From NCBI GenBank assembly GCA_016218825.1, contig JACRCV010000013.1, positions 1 to 64,000 on the forward strand: a stretch of 64,000 nucleotides of DNA, in the 5' to 3' direction. The position numbers and the translations under genes were made by a program. The DNA is from Deltaproteobacteria bacterium. GTDB taxonomy: Bacteria > Myxococcota > XYA12-FULL-58-9. The notes beneath the pieces are model-generated. The model searched no databases. It was not told the DNA's origin and saw only the letters and a program-made list of their open reading frames with translations. Numbering within the stretch: position 1 is the first letter of the stretch; each line of letters begins with the position of its first letter. Of the stretch, positions 55,050-63,610 are shown piece after piece.

Positions 55050-55496
55050 TCAGTCGTTCATCAGCGACACCAGCTTGACGTTGGTCTCGGCGAGCCGGTC
55101 GATCACGACCCGGCCGATGTTGCGGCTGATCTTGCTCGCCACCGCGTCGCCGGCGTTGACCAGGCGCTCGAAGGCTTCGACGCTCAGCAGATAGGCCTCG
55201 GCGTCGGAGAGCGCGACGACGGTCGCGAAACACGGTCGGCCGGAGAGGAGCTCGAGCTCCCCGAGGACCGTCGGGCCCTGAAGCTCCGCCAGGGTGCGCT
55301 CGCTCTTGCCGCTCTTCTTGGTCACCTTCACCGATCCGTCGCGGATCAAGAACAGCCCCGGGGCGCTCGCGCCCTCGACGCACAGCCGCTCGCCGGCCTT
55401 GACCGGCATCTTGGTGACGACGTTGTTGAAGCGCTCGAGCTCCGCCCCGGTCAGGCCTTTGGTCAGCGCGTGGGTGCGAAAGAAACCGACGTCCAT
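55050..55496 (-). CDS. Single cyclic-nucleotide-binding-domain protein
   Basis: This 148-residue protein is one CNB domain with flanking helices. The segment VKAGERLCVEGASAPGLFLIRDGSVKV is followed by the cassette GELELLSGRPCFATVVA, where Pro-Cys-Phe replaces the usual P-R-(T/S) at the phosphate-contact Arg. Binding to cNMP is therefore doubtful. AGGAG lies before the ATG at 55496, 34 bases after the pgsW-like stop, so it is the last gene of the pgs operon. Confidence 0.82.
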   Translation of the reverse strand: MDVGFFRTHALTKGLTGAELERFNNVVTKMPVKAGERLCVEGASAPGLFLIRDGSVKVTKKSGKSERTLAELQGPTVLGELELLSGRPCFATVVALSDAEAYLLSVEAFERLVNAGDAVASKISRNIGRVVIDRLAETNVKLVSLMND

Positions 55497-55529
55497 CTAG
55501 GTCTCCTTGTGTGGGCCGCGGCAGTCTAC

Positions 55530-56675
55530 CTACGGCCCGGCGCCGGTGCCAGGGTCCGCGGGCGCCCCGGACTTCGCCAAGAGCACCCGCAGCGCCAGCT
55601 GCGTCCGCGACAGGGCGAGCATCACCGCGACGAGCGCGATCAGCACCCCGGCCGCCAGCGGCCGATTGTACTCGCGGCGGACGAACACCGCCCCGTCGCC
55701 GACCTTGGGGCGGGTCTTGGGCTGCAGCGGCAGGCCGTAGCGCTCCGCCAGCTCCGCCACCCGCACCAGGTGAATCACCGGGACGCCCCGGCCCGCAAAA
55801 CGGCTCATCACCGAGTCGACCGGGACCGTGGCGCGCGGCGGATTGAGGTTCAACCCCGGCGCGAACAGCCTCTTGCCGGCGCGTCGCCCCACCGACGAGG
55901 TCCCACCACCAATATTAATGTAGAGCTTGATCGGCGCGCCGGCGGCGGCCTCCTCGTAGATCCGCATCCGGGCGTCGACGCTCTCCTGGAACGAGCGCGG
56001 CGCCAATGGCCGCAGGCCGTTCTTCGCGATCTCCTCATCGAGGAGCTTGCGCCCCTCGCGCGCCATGCCCAGACCCCGATCCTCGATGCCGCCGCGGGTG
56101 GCGGCGATCGATCGCGATTGGAGCACCTGGCGTTCGACGAGCAGCCGCTCCATCGTCGGCCACATCAGCTCGGGGAAGTTCGCGCCCCACTGCGACGCCG
56201 AGGCGGTGGAGATCGCGATCGGCCTGGCCTTGAGCGTCTGCACCGCGGCGCACACCGCGACGTTCAGGGCCGGGAACGAGCCGGTGAGCCCGAGCGCCAC
56301 GCTGTCGCCCTCGGCGACCCCGGCCCGCTTCATCAGCTCGACGATGACCGCGGCGAAGTTGGGGTTGGCCGAGGTCTGTTTGGCCGGCAGGTCACCACTG
56401 TGGCTGGTGACGCTCGACAACAGCTGGCCGATGACGCCGGTCGCCGCCGGATCCGAGTCGGGGTCGATCGGGATGCCGCGCTTCAAGCGCTCGTCCTTCA
56501 GCACCGCGAGCGCCCTGTCGGCGAGGTGCGCCGCCTCGAGCTTCTCGGCGTAGTAGCCCTGCCGCTCCACCACCGGGCAGCGCTCGGTCACCGCCACCCC
56601 GGCCACCGCCAGCGCCGCGATGATGAGCAACGCCGGACGCGACATCCGCCGCGGCCGCCAGTAGAGCGCCTTCAT
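55530..56675 (-). CDS. pgsW: Poly-gamma-glutamate system protein (PgsW-like)
   Basis: The 381-residue protein has an N-terminal membrane helix and a C-terminal membrane helix near RPLAAGVLIALVAVMLALS. Between them is a large soluble domain with GVAEGDSVALGLTGSFPALN, ISTASASQWGANFPELMWP and INIGGGTSSVG. This layout matches the 'poly-gamma-glutamate system protein' family found beside PgsBC. The role of PgsW is unsettled. The ATG at 56675 overlaps pgsC by four bases. Confidence 0.8.
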   Translation of the reverse strand: MKALYWRPRRMSRPALLIIAALAVAGVAVTERCPVVERQGYYAEKLEAAHLADRALAVLKDERLKRGIPIDPDSDPAATGVIGQLLSSVTSHSGDLPAKQTSANPNFAAVIVELMKRAGVAEGDSVALGLTGSFPALNVAVCAAVQTLKARPIAISTASASQWGANFPELMWPTMERLLVERQVLQSRSIAATRGGIEDRGLGMAREGRKLLDEEIAKNGLRPLAPRSFQESVDARMRIYEEAAAGAPIKLYINIGGGTSSVGRRAGKRLFAPGLNLNPPRATVPVDSVMSRFAGRGVPVIHLVRVAELAERYGLPLQPKTRPKVGDGAVFVRREYNRPLAAGVLIALVAVMLALSRTQLALRVLLAKSGAPADPGTGAGP

Positions 56676-57127
56676 GTCCCGAGCTCCAGGCCGGCGAACA
56701 CCACGAGCAGCAAGCGCACCATCGCCGACGCGGTGACCAGCGCCAGCAAGGTGTCGACGATCCCCTGGCGATCGAGCCACAGGCCGATGAGCCCGGGGAT
56801 GATGTAGCCCACCACCCCCGCCTCGACCCGCCCGAGCGCACCTTGCGACAGCCACTCGACCAACAGGCCGGCCAAGAAGCCGACCAGGATCATCAACACC
56901 GTCCGCCGCCGGCCGAAGACGATGGCCACCGCCGACAGCGCCCGCACCACCGCGAACGTCAAGAGGCCGGCGACCATGGTCAACAGCACGTCGGTCGGAC
57001 GGGTCAGGACCAGCGCGATGTAGCCCGGCACGATCATGCCGCCGGCCGCGGGCCCCAAGGTCTCGGTGAACAGCAGGCTCACCACCAGGCCGAGCCCGAC
57101 GGAGATCGGTAGCAGCGCGCTGGTCAC
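56672..57127 (-). CDS. pgsC: Poly-gamma-glutamate synthase subunit PgsC/CapC
   Basis: The GTG at 57127 overlaps the pgsB stop as GTGA and gives 151 residues. The protein is almost wholly hydrophobic, with four or five membrane helices, GGMIVPGYIALVLTRP near the N-terminus and GAVVGYIIPGLIG-like sequence near the C-terminus, matching CapC/PgsC. PgsC partners PgsB in the membrane synthase. Overlaps on both sides indicate tight coupling. Confidence 0.9.
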   Translation of the reverse strand: MTSALLPISVGLGLVVSLLFTETLGPAAGGMIVPGYIALVLTRPTDVLLTMVAGLLTFAVVRALSAVAIVFGRRRTVLMILVGFLAGLLVEWLSQGALGRVEAGVVGYIIPGLIGLWLDRQGIVDTLLALVTASAMVRLLLVVFAGLELGT

Positions 57128-58326
57128 GATCGGCCCTCCGGCAGCCGGCAGCGGTTCCTGAAGCACTGGCTGAGGGCCAGCCCGGGTCCGGCGATGTTGC
57201 CCATCCCCATGACCAGGGCGCTTTGCCCCGCGAGGCTGACCGTGGTCTCGAAGATCTCCTCGACGCTCTGGTCCTCGGCAAACACCAGGCGCGAGGCGTC
57301 GAGGCCGGCCTTGGTGGCGGCGCGGGCAAACAGGTAGGTCCCGGTGCCGATCAGGATCACGTGATCGGCGGCCGGCCACGAGACCAGCGCCGCGCCGAAC
57401 TGCGCCGAGCGCGCCGGTCGATCGGCCCGGCAGTTGACGATGGCGATGTGGCGCCGGGCCTCGGGGTGCTTGACGCGGGCCTCCTCCCACAGGCGCCGGG
57501 TCGAGGTCGGATCGTTGCCGGCGAAGGCGTTGACGAAGACCACGTGGCGGCCGAAGAACTCCACCAGGTGCTCGGTCAAGGCCCCGGGATCGGGGGCGGC
57601 GCGCCACATCCCGTGGAGCGCGACAGACCGATCGATCCCCAGGTCTGCACAGACTCGAAGGGCGAGCGCGACGTTCTCGGCGTGCTCGAGGTAGCTGAAG
57701 CCCGCCAGGTCCGCGGCGCCGACCGCCGCCACCGCCGCCTCGTCCACCGCGATGATCGTGGTATCCCGGTCGCGAGCCGCGGTCGCCAGGATCTCGAGGT
57801 GGGCGCGCTCCGCGGTGTAGAGCCGACCGCCTCTGGGCGTCGTCGCCGCCAGCGCCAGCGCCACGTCCCGAACCTCGGGCCCCATGACGTCGAGGTGATC
57901 GGGCCGGGCGTTGGTGATCACCCCGTGCGTCGACTGGACGAGCTTCGCCTCTGAGAACCACTGGAGCTCGGGCTGCAGCGCCATGCATTCGATGACCAGG
58001 GCCCGGGCCGAGGACGCCACCGCGGCGGCGACGACCCGCAGCTGCTCGAGGATCGAGGGCGGCGTCGCGCGGTACACCGGCAGCTCGCGTCCGTCCGGCA
58101 GCACCAGGCGCGCCGAGGTGCCGGTGGTCTTGGCGCAGGCGGGAACACCACCGGCGTTCAACCCCGCGGCGATCAGCCGGGTGACGCTCGACTTGCCCCG
58201 GGTGCCGTTGACGTGGATCCGGATGGCCAAACGCCGCAGGTTCCGTCGATGCCACGCGAGCTCGAAGATGCCGACCACGACCAGCCCGAAGACCAGCGCG
58301 ACCAGGATGTGGACCGTCTTGGCCAT
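57124..58326 (-). CDS. pgsB: Poly-gamma-glutamate synthase PgsB/CapB
   Basis: This 400-residue Mur-ligase-like enzyme has an N-terminal membrane anchor and the ATP loop GTRGKSSVTR (residues 41-50). Later blocks include TTGTSARLVLPDG, ALVIECMALQPE, THGVITNARPDHLDVMGP and FVNAFAGNDPTST. PgsB amidates glutamate residues to build poly-gamma-glutamate, a capsule or secreted polymer. It leads the operon pgsB-pgsC-pgsW-CNB. No PgsA-type exporter or PgsE is visible. Confidence 0.93.
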   Translation of the reverse strand: MAKTVHILVALVFGLVVVGIFELAWHRRNLRRLAIRIHVNGTRGKSSVTRLIAAGLNAGGVPACAKTTGTSARLVLPDGRELPVYRATPPSILEQLRVVAAAVASSARALVIECMALQPELQWFSEAKLVQSTHGVITNARPDHLDVMGPEVRDVALALAATTPRGGRLYTAERAHLEILATAARDRDTTIIAVDEAAVAAVGAADLAGFSYLEHAENVALALRVCADLGIDRSVALHGMWRAAPDPGALTEHLVEFFGRHVVFVNAFAGNDPTSTRRLWEEARVKHPEARRHIAIVNCRADRPARSAQFGAALVSWPAADHVILIGTGTYLFARAATKAGLDASRLVFAEDQSVEEIFETTVSLAGQSALVMGMGNIAGPGLALSQCFRNRCRLPEGRS

Positions 58327-58453
58327 CGACGACGCAGTATACGGACACCGTGGCGCGGATCACAAACCGACCTCGCCACCGCCGGCGCCTCCGAGCGGCG
58401 GCGTCAATCGAGTGGCGGATTGGGCGCGCTTTGGCTACTGTGACGTCGACAAG

Positions 58454-59761
58454 ATGCCGATGAGCGCCCCTATCACTCGCATCGCGCCGCTCGTGCTCGG
58501 CCTGGCTCTCACCGCCTGCACCCGAGACCAAGACCCGCCGGTGATCGACACCGCCAAGCTCGTCGCCGGGCGCGACAAGATCATCCTCGCCTACGACGCC
58601 AACCTCTGGGGCGAGCTCATCGAGTGTGGGTGAAAGACCAATCGTCTGGGCGGTCTTGCCCGGAGAGCCACGATCGTCGCCGCGATGCGGAGCGAGGCCC
58701 CGACCCTCGTCGTCGAGGCCGGTGACGCGTTCGCCGACACCGTCAGCACCGAGGTGGCCCCCGAGCTGGTCGCAAAGCGCGGCACGGTGATCGTCGAGGC
58801 CTTCAATCGCATCGGCGTCGCGGCCTACACCCCCGGAGAGCGCGATCTCAGCGCCGGCCTCGACCAGCTCAAGGCCTGGGCGGGCGGCGCCAAGTTCCCG
58901 TTCGTCGCCGCCAACCTCGTGGACCGCGACGGCAAGTCGATCTTCGCCCCGAGCGTCGTGCTGCCGGTCGGCGAGCTCGAGGTCGGGGTCGTCGGACTCG
59001 TAGGCCAACGGCTCGGGCTCGCGCCCGACGTGCTGGGCGCGAACGGTTTCGCGGTGTTGGATCCAGTCGCCGCGGCGCGGCAAGCGGTGGCAAAGCTCTC
59101 GGCCGAGGGCGTGGATCTGGTGGTGGCGCTGACGCACCTGGACCCGGGCGAAGAAGAGGCGGTGCAGGCCGCGGCGCCGGCGATCGCGCTCGTCGTCGGC
59201 AGCCACGCCGGCCGAATGTTGCACGTGCCGCGGCCGCTCAACCCCGGCCTCGCCGAGCGCGCCGCAGTGGCGGTCGACGCCGGCTCGCGCGGCAAGTACC
59301 TCGGGCGCCTCGACCTCTACCTGCCGCGCACCGCGAAACGGCCGCTCTTGCTCGCGAACCTGAACCAGGCCGGCGAGCTCCGCGGTCAGGTGTTGGCGCT
59401 GCGGCGGGAGGTGGCACGCGCCGAGGAGAACATCAAGAAGGCGAAGACCGAGCCCGCGTCCAGCGAAGCGCAGCGGGCGCGGCGACTGCAGGGCCTGCAG
59501 GCGTCTCTGGAGCGCAACCGGCGGACCCTCGAGGACCGCCGCGCCGAGCTCGCACGGGTGCCGGCCCCCGATCCGTCCTACGCGTGGTTCAAGAACGAGC
59601 TCGTCCCGGTGTCGGTGAGCCTGATCGCCGCGCCGGAGATCAGCGCGTCCGTCCAGGCGTTCCTCGGCCAGAGCGCGACGACGAGCGCCGCGGCCACCGC
59701 CAGACCGACCGCCGCGCCGGCGGCAGCCGGACGACCGTCGTCACCCGCCCCGGCCCGGTGA
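58454..59761 (+). CDS. Candidate selenoprotein: metallophosphatase-like lipoprotein with in-frame TGA
   Basis: The frame from the ATG at 58454 (another at 58460) runs to 59761 with one interruption, a TGA at 58631-58633 (residue 60). The signal peptide ends LALTAC (Cys22), a lipoprotein. The TGA stands in IECG-x-KTNRLGGLARR, where related proteins have Cys-Gly-Cys, so Sec is plausible. Downstream are blocks of a divergent UshA-type metallophosphatase (LVVEAGDAFADT, VDLVVALTHLDPGEEEAV, LVVGSHAG), but the D-x-H metal motif is missing. A coiled coil (about residues 315-375) and an Ala-rich tail follow. Without readthrough the frame would encode 59 residues. A nonsense mutation or sequencing error would look the same. 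Confidence 0.6.
58628..58661 (+). promoter_or_regulatory. SECIS-like hairpin directly after the TGA
   Basis: Bases directly after the TGA form AAGACC (58634-58639), a 12-base loop and GGTCTT (58652-58657), a perfect 6-bp stem. GGG (58628-58630) can pair with CCC (58659-58661) below it, leaving the TGA in an internal loop. Bacterial SECIS elements sit just 3' of the Sec codon with a G/U-containing apical loop; here GT is in the loop. This is a hand-drawn fold, not a scored one. Confidence 0.45.
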
Positions 59762-59887
59762 CGGCGCAGCGCACGACTGACCACCGCCGCGGCCCGCCGA
59801 CGGCGGCCTGCGAGACAACCGGGCTTTGCACTGGCCAACGCGCGCCCGCTGCGCTACAGCTTTGAGCCCCGTTTTGAAGAGGGCCGC

Positions 59888-62800
59888 ATGAATCAGCACC
59901 GCTCCGGTCTCGTCGTAATGGTCCCGCTCTTCGCTCTCGCCGCCTGCAACCAGCGGGTCGACGGCGATCGCGGTTGGACCGACTCCGCCGCAGGCGACTC
60001 CGATGCGCACCCGGTGGGTGATCCGCGGCACGGCGACGGCAACGGCGGCGATCACCGCGCCGGCGACAGCGGCGGCGACGTCGGTCCCGATCAGAGCTGC
60101 AACCGCACCTGGCCGGTGACCGCGGGCGGCGGCTGCAATCTGCAGGCCGGCAACCGCGCCCACGTGCTGTTGCGCGCCGATCTGCTGCTGCCGGATCAGA
60201 TCCTGGCCGCGGCTGAGCTTCTGGTGACCGGCGGCGTCATCGCCTGCGCCGGCTGCGACTGCTCGGCGAGCGCCGGCTACGCCGACGCCACGGTCGTCAC
60301 CTGCGGCAACGCCTTGATCTCTCCCGGGCTGATCAACGCCCACGACCACATCGGCTTCACCCAGGGGCCGCCGGTGGCGCACGGGACGACACGCTACGAG
60401 CACCGCCACGAGTGGCGCAAAGGCATGAACGGCAAGCCCAAGATCCCGGTGCCGGCCAACAGCAACGCGCAGGGCGAGGCCTGGGGCGAGATGCGGCAGG
60501 TGATGGCCGGGACCACGAGCCTGTTCGGCTCCGGCGGCGCCGCCGGGTTCCTGCGCAACCTCGACGAAGGGACCCACCTCGAGGGCCTGGCGCACGGCCT
60601 CGCCGACTACAGCACCTTCCCGCTCGGTGATTCGTCCGGGATCCTGGCGGCCGCCGGCTGCACCACCTACCCGTCGATCGACGATCCGGCAAGCGAGCAA
60701 AGCTTCGCCGCCTACGTGCCGCACGTCGGCGAGGGCATCGGCCCGGAGGCGCGCAACGAGTTCTTGTGCATGTCGGGGACCGGGAGCGGCGCCAAGGACC
60801 TGCTCTTGCCGACCGCCGCCTTCATCCACGGCATCGGGCTGAAGAGCGCTGACATCGCGCTGATGGCCACCGACAGCGCCGGGCTCATCTGGTCGCCGCG
60901 CAGCAACACCGATCTCTACGGGAACACCGCCGAGGCGCCGATCTACGACCGGCTGGGGGTGCGCATCGCGCTCGGCACCGACTGGACCGCGACCGGCTCG
61001 GTCACGATCCTGCGCGAGCTCGCCTGCGCCGACAGCTGGAACACGACCTACTGGGGTGGCTACTTCTCGGACGCCGACCTGGTGAGCATGGTCACCACCT
61101 GGGCCGCCGAGCTGTTGGGCTACGATGACGTGCTCGGCAGCCTGGTGCCCGGAAAGGTCGCCGACATCACGATCTGGAACAACGCCCTCCACCCCGGCCG
61201 GCGCGCCATCATCGACGCCCGGGTCGCAGACGTCCTGTTGGTGTGGCGCGGCGATCGCGCGTTGTACGGCGACCAGACGATCATCGAGGGGCTCGCGAGC
61301 GCCTCGGAGTGCGAGCTCGTCGACGTCTGCGGCCGGGCGAAGCGCCTGTGCGCGACCCGCGAGATCGGCGCGACGATGGCGAGCGTCAAGACCACGCTCG
61401 GCGCCGCGGCCTACGGCCTGTTCTTCTGTGACACCCCGCAGAACGAGCCGACCTGTCAGCCGTCGCGCCCCGGCGAGTACGACGGCCAGCCGGGCGCGGG
61501 CGACCGCGATGGCGATGGCGTGGCCGACGTCAACGACAACTGCCCGGAGGTCTTCAACCCCGGCATCCCGGTGGACCTCGATCTCCAGTCCGACAGCGAC
61601 AGCGACGGGCAGGGCGACCTCTGCGACCCCTGCCCGCTCAATCCGCACGCGACGGTATGCGCCGCCATCGACCCCAACGACCGCGACGGCGACCGCGTCC
61701 CGAACGCGGCCGACAACTGCCCGTCGGACGCCAACCCCGACCAGGCGGACGGCGACCACGACGGCAAGGGCGACGCCTGCGACTCGTGCCCGAGCGACCC
61801 CAACCCCGCCGACGCCCCCTGCCCGGCCACGATCTACGCCGTCAAGCAGCGCCAGATCCCGGTGGGCCGCAACGTCCAGATCCCCGACGCCATCGTCACC
61901 GCCGTCGGCAGCAGCGACTTCTTCATCCAGGTGGACCCGGCGCTGGCCGGCTACCCCGGCGTCGGCCACTCCGGCCTCTACGTGTTCAACAACGCCAACG
62001 CGCCCCTGCCCGCGGTCGGCAACCGCGTCAGCGTCACCGGCACGGTGCGCGACTTCCACGGCGGCATCGAGCTCGATCAGCCGGCGATCGTCGTGCTGGA
62101 CGCGGGTCCGGTGCCCCTCGACCCGATCGTGATCCTGCCCGCCGCCGTCATCCCGGGCGGCGCCGATCAAGATCGGCTCGAGGGCGTGCTGGTGCGGATC
62201 GAAGACCTCACCGTCCTCGACACCACACCGACGGGCGCGGTCGGCGAGGTCGTCAGCGGCGAGTTCACCGTGACCGGCGGCCTGAGCGTCGACGACGGGC
62301 TCTACCTCGTCACCCCGTTCGTCAGCGAGGGCGAGACCCTGGCGGCGGTCACCGGGGTGCTGCGCTACTCGTGGAACCGCGACAAGCTCTGGCCACGCGC
62401 CGCCGCCGACATCGGCCGTGGCCCGCCGGCGCTGCTCTCCTTCGGCCCGGCCGCGGTCTACGTCTATGACCACCAGACCGGCAGCAGCGTGCCGACGCTC
62501 AGGGTGACGCTCACCACCCCCGGCACCTCCCCGGTCATCGTCCCGATCACGAGCGCCGACGCGACCACGGTGGCTGCGGTGGGCGACGCGGTCACCGTCC
62601 CCGCCGGGCAAACGAGCGCCGACGTGACCCTGAGCTCCGGAAACGCCGGCGGCCCGGTGCAGCTCACCGCGACCTTGAACGGTGCGCCGCAGAGCGCGGC
62701 GGTGACCGTGCTCGACGGCGCGGCCGTCGCCCTGCCGGCCGCGATCGATCCGGCGACCGTCGTCGTCGCCCCAGGCCAAGCCGTGACCCTCGCGGTGGTC

Positions 62801-63538
62801 CTCGCGACCCCCGCGCCCCCCGCCGGCCAAGTGCTGTCCCTCGCCGCGACCGGGGTGGCGCTGAGCGTGCCCGCCTCGGTCACCGTGCCCTTCATGCAGG
62901 CGCGCCAGGACTTCTCGCTCACCGCGGGGACCACCGCCGGTACCGCCACCCTCACCGCCACTGCCGGCGGCGCCAGCGTCACCGCCACCGTGAACGTCGC
63001 CGCGGTCGTGGGCCCGGGGCTGATCCTGGTCGAGGTCCTCTACGACCCGCGCAGCACCGACACCAACCTCGAATGGGTGAAGCTCTACAACGGCGGCGCC
63101 GAGACCGTGGACCTCGCCGGCTACTCTCTCGGCTGGGGCGGCACGAGCTACACCAACGGCAAGCTCCAGCTCAGCGGCAGCGTCGCGGCCGGCGCCTGCG
63201 CGGTCGTCGGCGGACCGGTCTCCGACGCCGCCAACGCCGATCCCGTCCTCGGCCAGGCGATCGACTTCAACCCCGATCTGCAGAACGGCGGCAACGCCGC
63301 CGACGGCATCGCGCTCTTCCACCTGCCGGCGGCCCAGGTCCTCGCGACCTCGAAGCCGGTCGACGCGGTGCTCTACGGCGGGCCGACCAACAGCTCGCGG
63401 CTGATCGGCCCGGACGGCCAGCCGGCGCCGGTCAACGTGCCGGCCGCGCCCTCCGGCGACACCCTGCTGCGAACCGGCCGCGGCACGTGGATCGACAACC
63501 CGACCCCGAACAGCGTCCTGTGCGTCGTGATCCCGTAG
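59888..63538 (+). CDS. Multidomain surface lipoprotein: amidohydrolase, TSP3-like repeats, lamin-tail-like domain
   Basis: The 1216-residue protein has a lipoprotein signal (LFALAAC). An Asp/Gly-rich linker follows, then an amidohydrolase-type domain (about residues 90-500) with the metal site LINAHDHIGF, a later His in TAAFIHGIG and Asp in LGTDWTATG. Next are calcium-binding thrombospondin-type-3-like repeats (DRDGDGVADVNDNCPEVFNP and two further Cys-Asp copies, about 535-640). A beta-rich OB-like region and a Ca-x-beta-like Ala/Thr region follow. The C-terminal ~170 residues resemble a lamin-tail domain (LEWVKLYNGGAETVDLAGYSL). Catalytic residues look intact. Substrate is unknown. It stands alone, after a 126-bp gap. 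Confidence 0.8.
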   Translation: MNQHRSGLVVMVPLFALAACNQRVDGDRGWTDSAAGDSDAHPVGDPRHGDGNGGDHRAGDSGGDVGPDQSCNRTWPVTAGGGCNLQAGNRAHVLLRADLLLPDQILAAAELLVTGGVIACAGCDCSASAGYADATVVTCGNALISPGLINAHDHIGFTQGPPVAHGTTRYEHRHEWRKGMNGKPKIPVPANSNAQGEAWGEMRQVMAGTTSLFGSGGAAGFLRNLDEGTHLEGLAHGLADYSTFPLGDSSGILAAAGCTTYPSIDDPASEQSFAAYVPHVGEGIGPEARNEFLCMSGTGSGAKDLLLPTAAFIHGIGLKSADIALMATDSAGLIWSPRSNTDLYGNTAEAPIYDRLGVRIALGTDWTATGSVTILRELACADSWNTTYWGGYFSDADLVSMVTTWAAELLGYDDVLGSLVPGKVADITIWNNALHPGRRAIIDARVADVLLVWRGDRALYGDQTIIEGLASASECELVDVCGRAKRLCATREIGATMASVKTTLGAAAYGLFFCDTPQNEPTCQPSRPGEYDGQPGAGDRDGDGVADVNDNCPEVFNPGIPVDLDLQSDSDSDGQGDLCDPCPLNPHATVCAAIDPNDRDGDRVPNAADNCPSDANPDQADGDHDGKGDACDSCPSDPNPADAPCPATIYAVKQRQIPVGRNVQIPDAIVTAVGSSDFFIQVDPALAGYPGVGHSGLYVFNNANAPLPAVGNRVSVTGTVRDFHGGIELDQPAIVVLDAGPVPLDPIVILPAAVIPGGADQDRLEGVLVRIEDLTVLDTTPTGAVGEVVSGEFTVTGGLSVDDGLYLVTPFVSEGETLAAVTGVLRYSWNRDKLWPRAAADIGRGPPALLSFGPAAVYVYDHQTGSSVPTLRVTLTTPGTSPVIVPITSADATTVAAVGDAVTVPAGQTSADVTLSSGNAGGPVQLTATLNGAPQSAAVTVLDGAAVALPAAIDPATVVVAPGQAVTLAVVLATPAPPAGQVLSLAATGVALSVPASVTVPFMQARQDFSLTAGTTAGTATLTATAGGASVTATVNVAAVVGPGLILVEVLYDPRSTDTNLEWVKLYNGGAETVDLAGYSLGWGGTSYTNGKLQLSGSVAAGACAVVGGPVSDAANADPVLGQAIDFNPDLQNGGNAADGIALFHLPAAQVLATSKPVDAVLYGGPTNSSRLIGPDGQPAPVNVPAAPSGDTLLRTGRGTWIDNPTPNSVLCVVIP

Positions 63539-63564
63539 GCCGGCGTTCACCGGGCCGCCCGGCC

Positions 63565-63592
63565 GTTACCGTTCACGGGGGACCGCCCGCCG
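63565..63592 (-). repeat. 28-bp dispersed repeat, copy 2
   Basis: This is an exact reverse-complement copy of 39771-39798. It lies between two convergent coding regions. A CCGGGC-CG-CCCGG hairpin (about 63550-63562) beside it may act as a terminator for both. Read on the minus strand, the repeat again lies just downstream of a gene. Confidence 0.75.
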
Positions 63593-63610
63593 CGAGAAGC
63601 CCGGCCCTCG

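Noticed and set aside
58625-58690. Frameshift as the cause of the gene break at 58631
   Set aside because: Both halves are in the same reading frame, so only the single TGA separates them.
61500-61810. Repetitive DNA in the large lipoprotein as a CRISPR-like array
   Set aside because: The repeats are in-frame thrombospondin-type-3-like protein motifs with no regular spacer structure.
59741-63550. 1269-residue antisense open frame
   Set aside because: It mirrors the amidohydrolase-like gene, has shadow-type composition rich in Arg, Gly, Asp and Val, and shows no domains.
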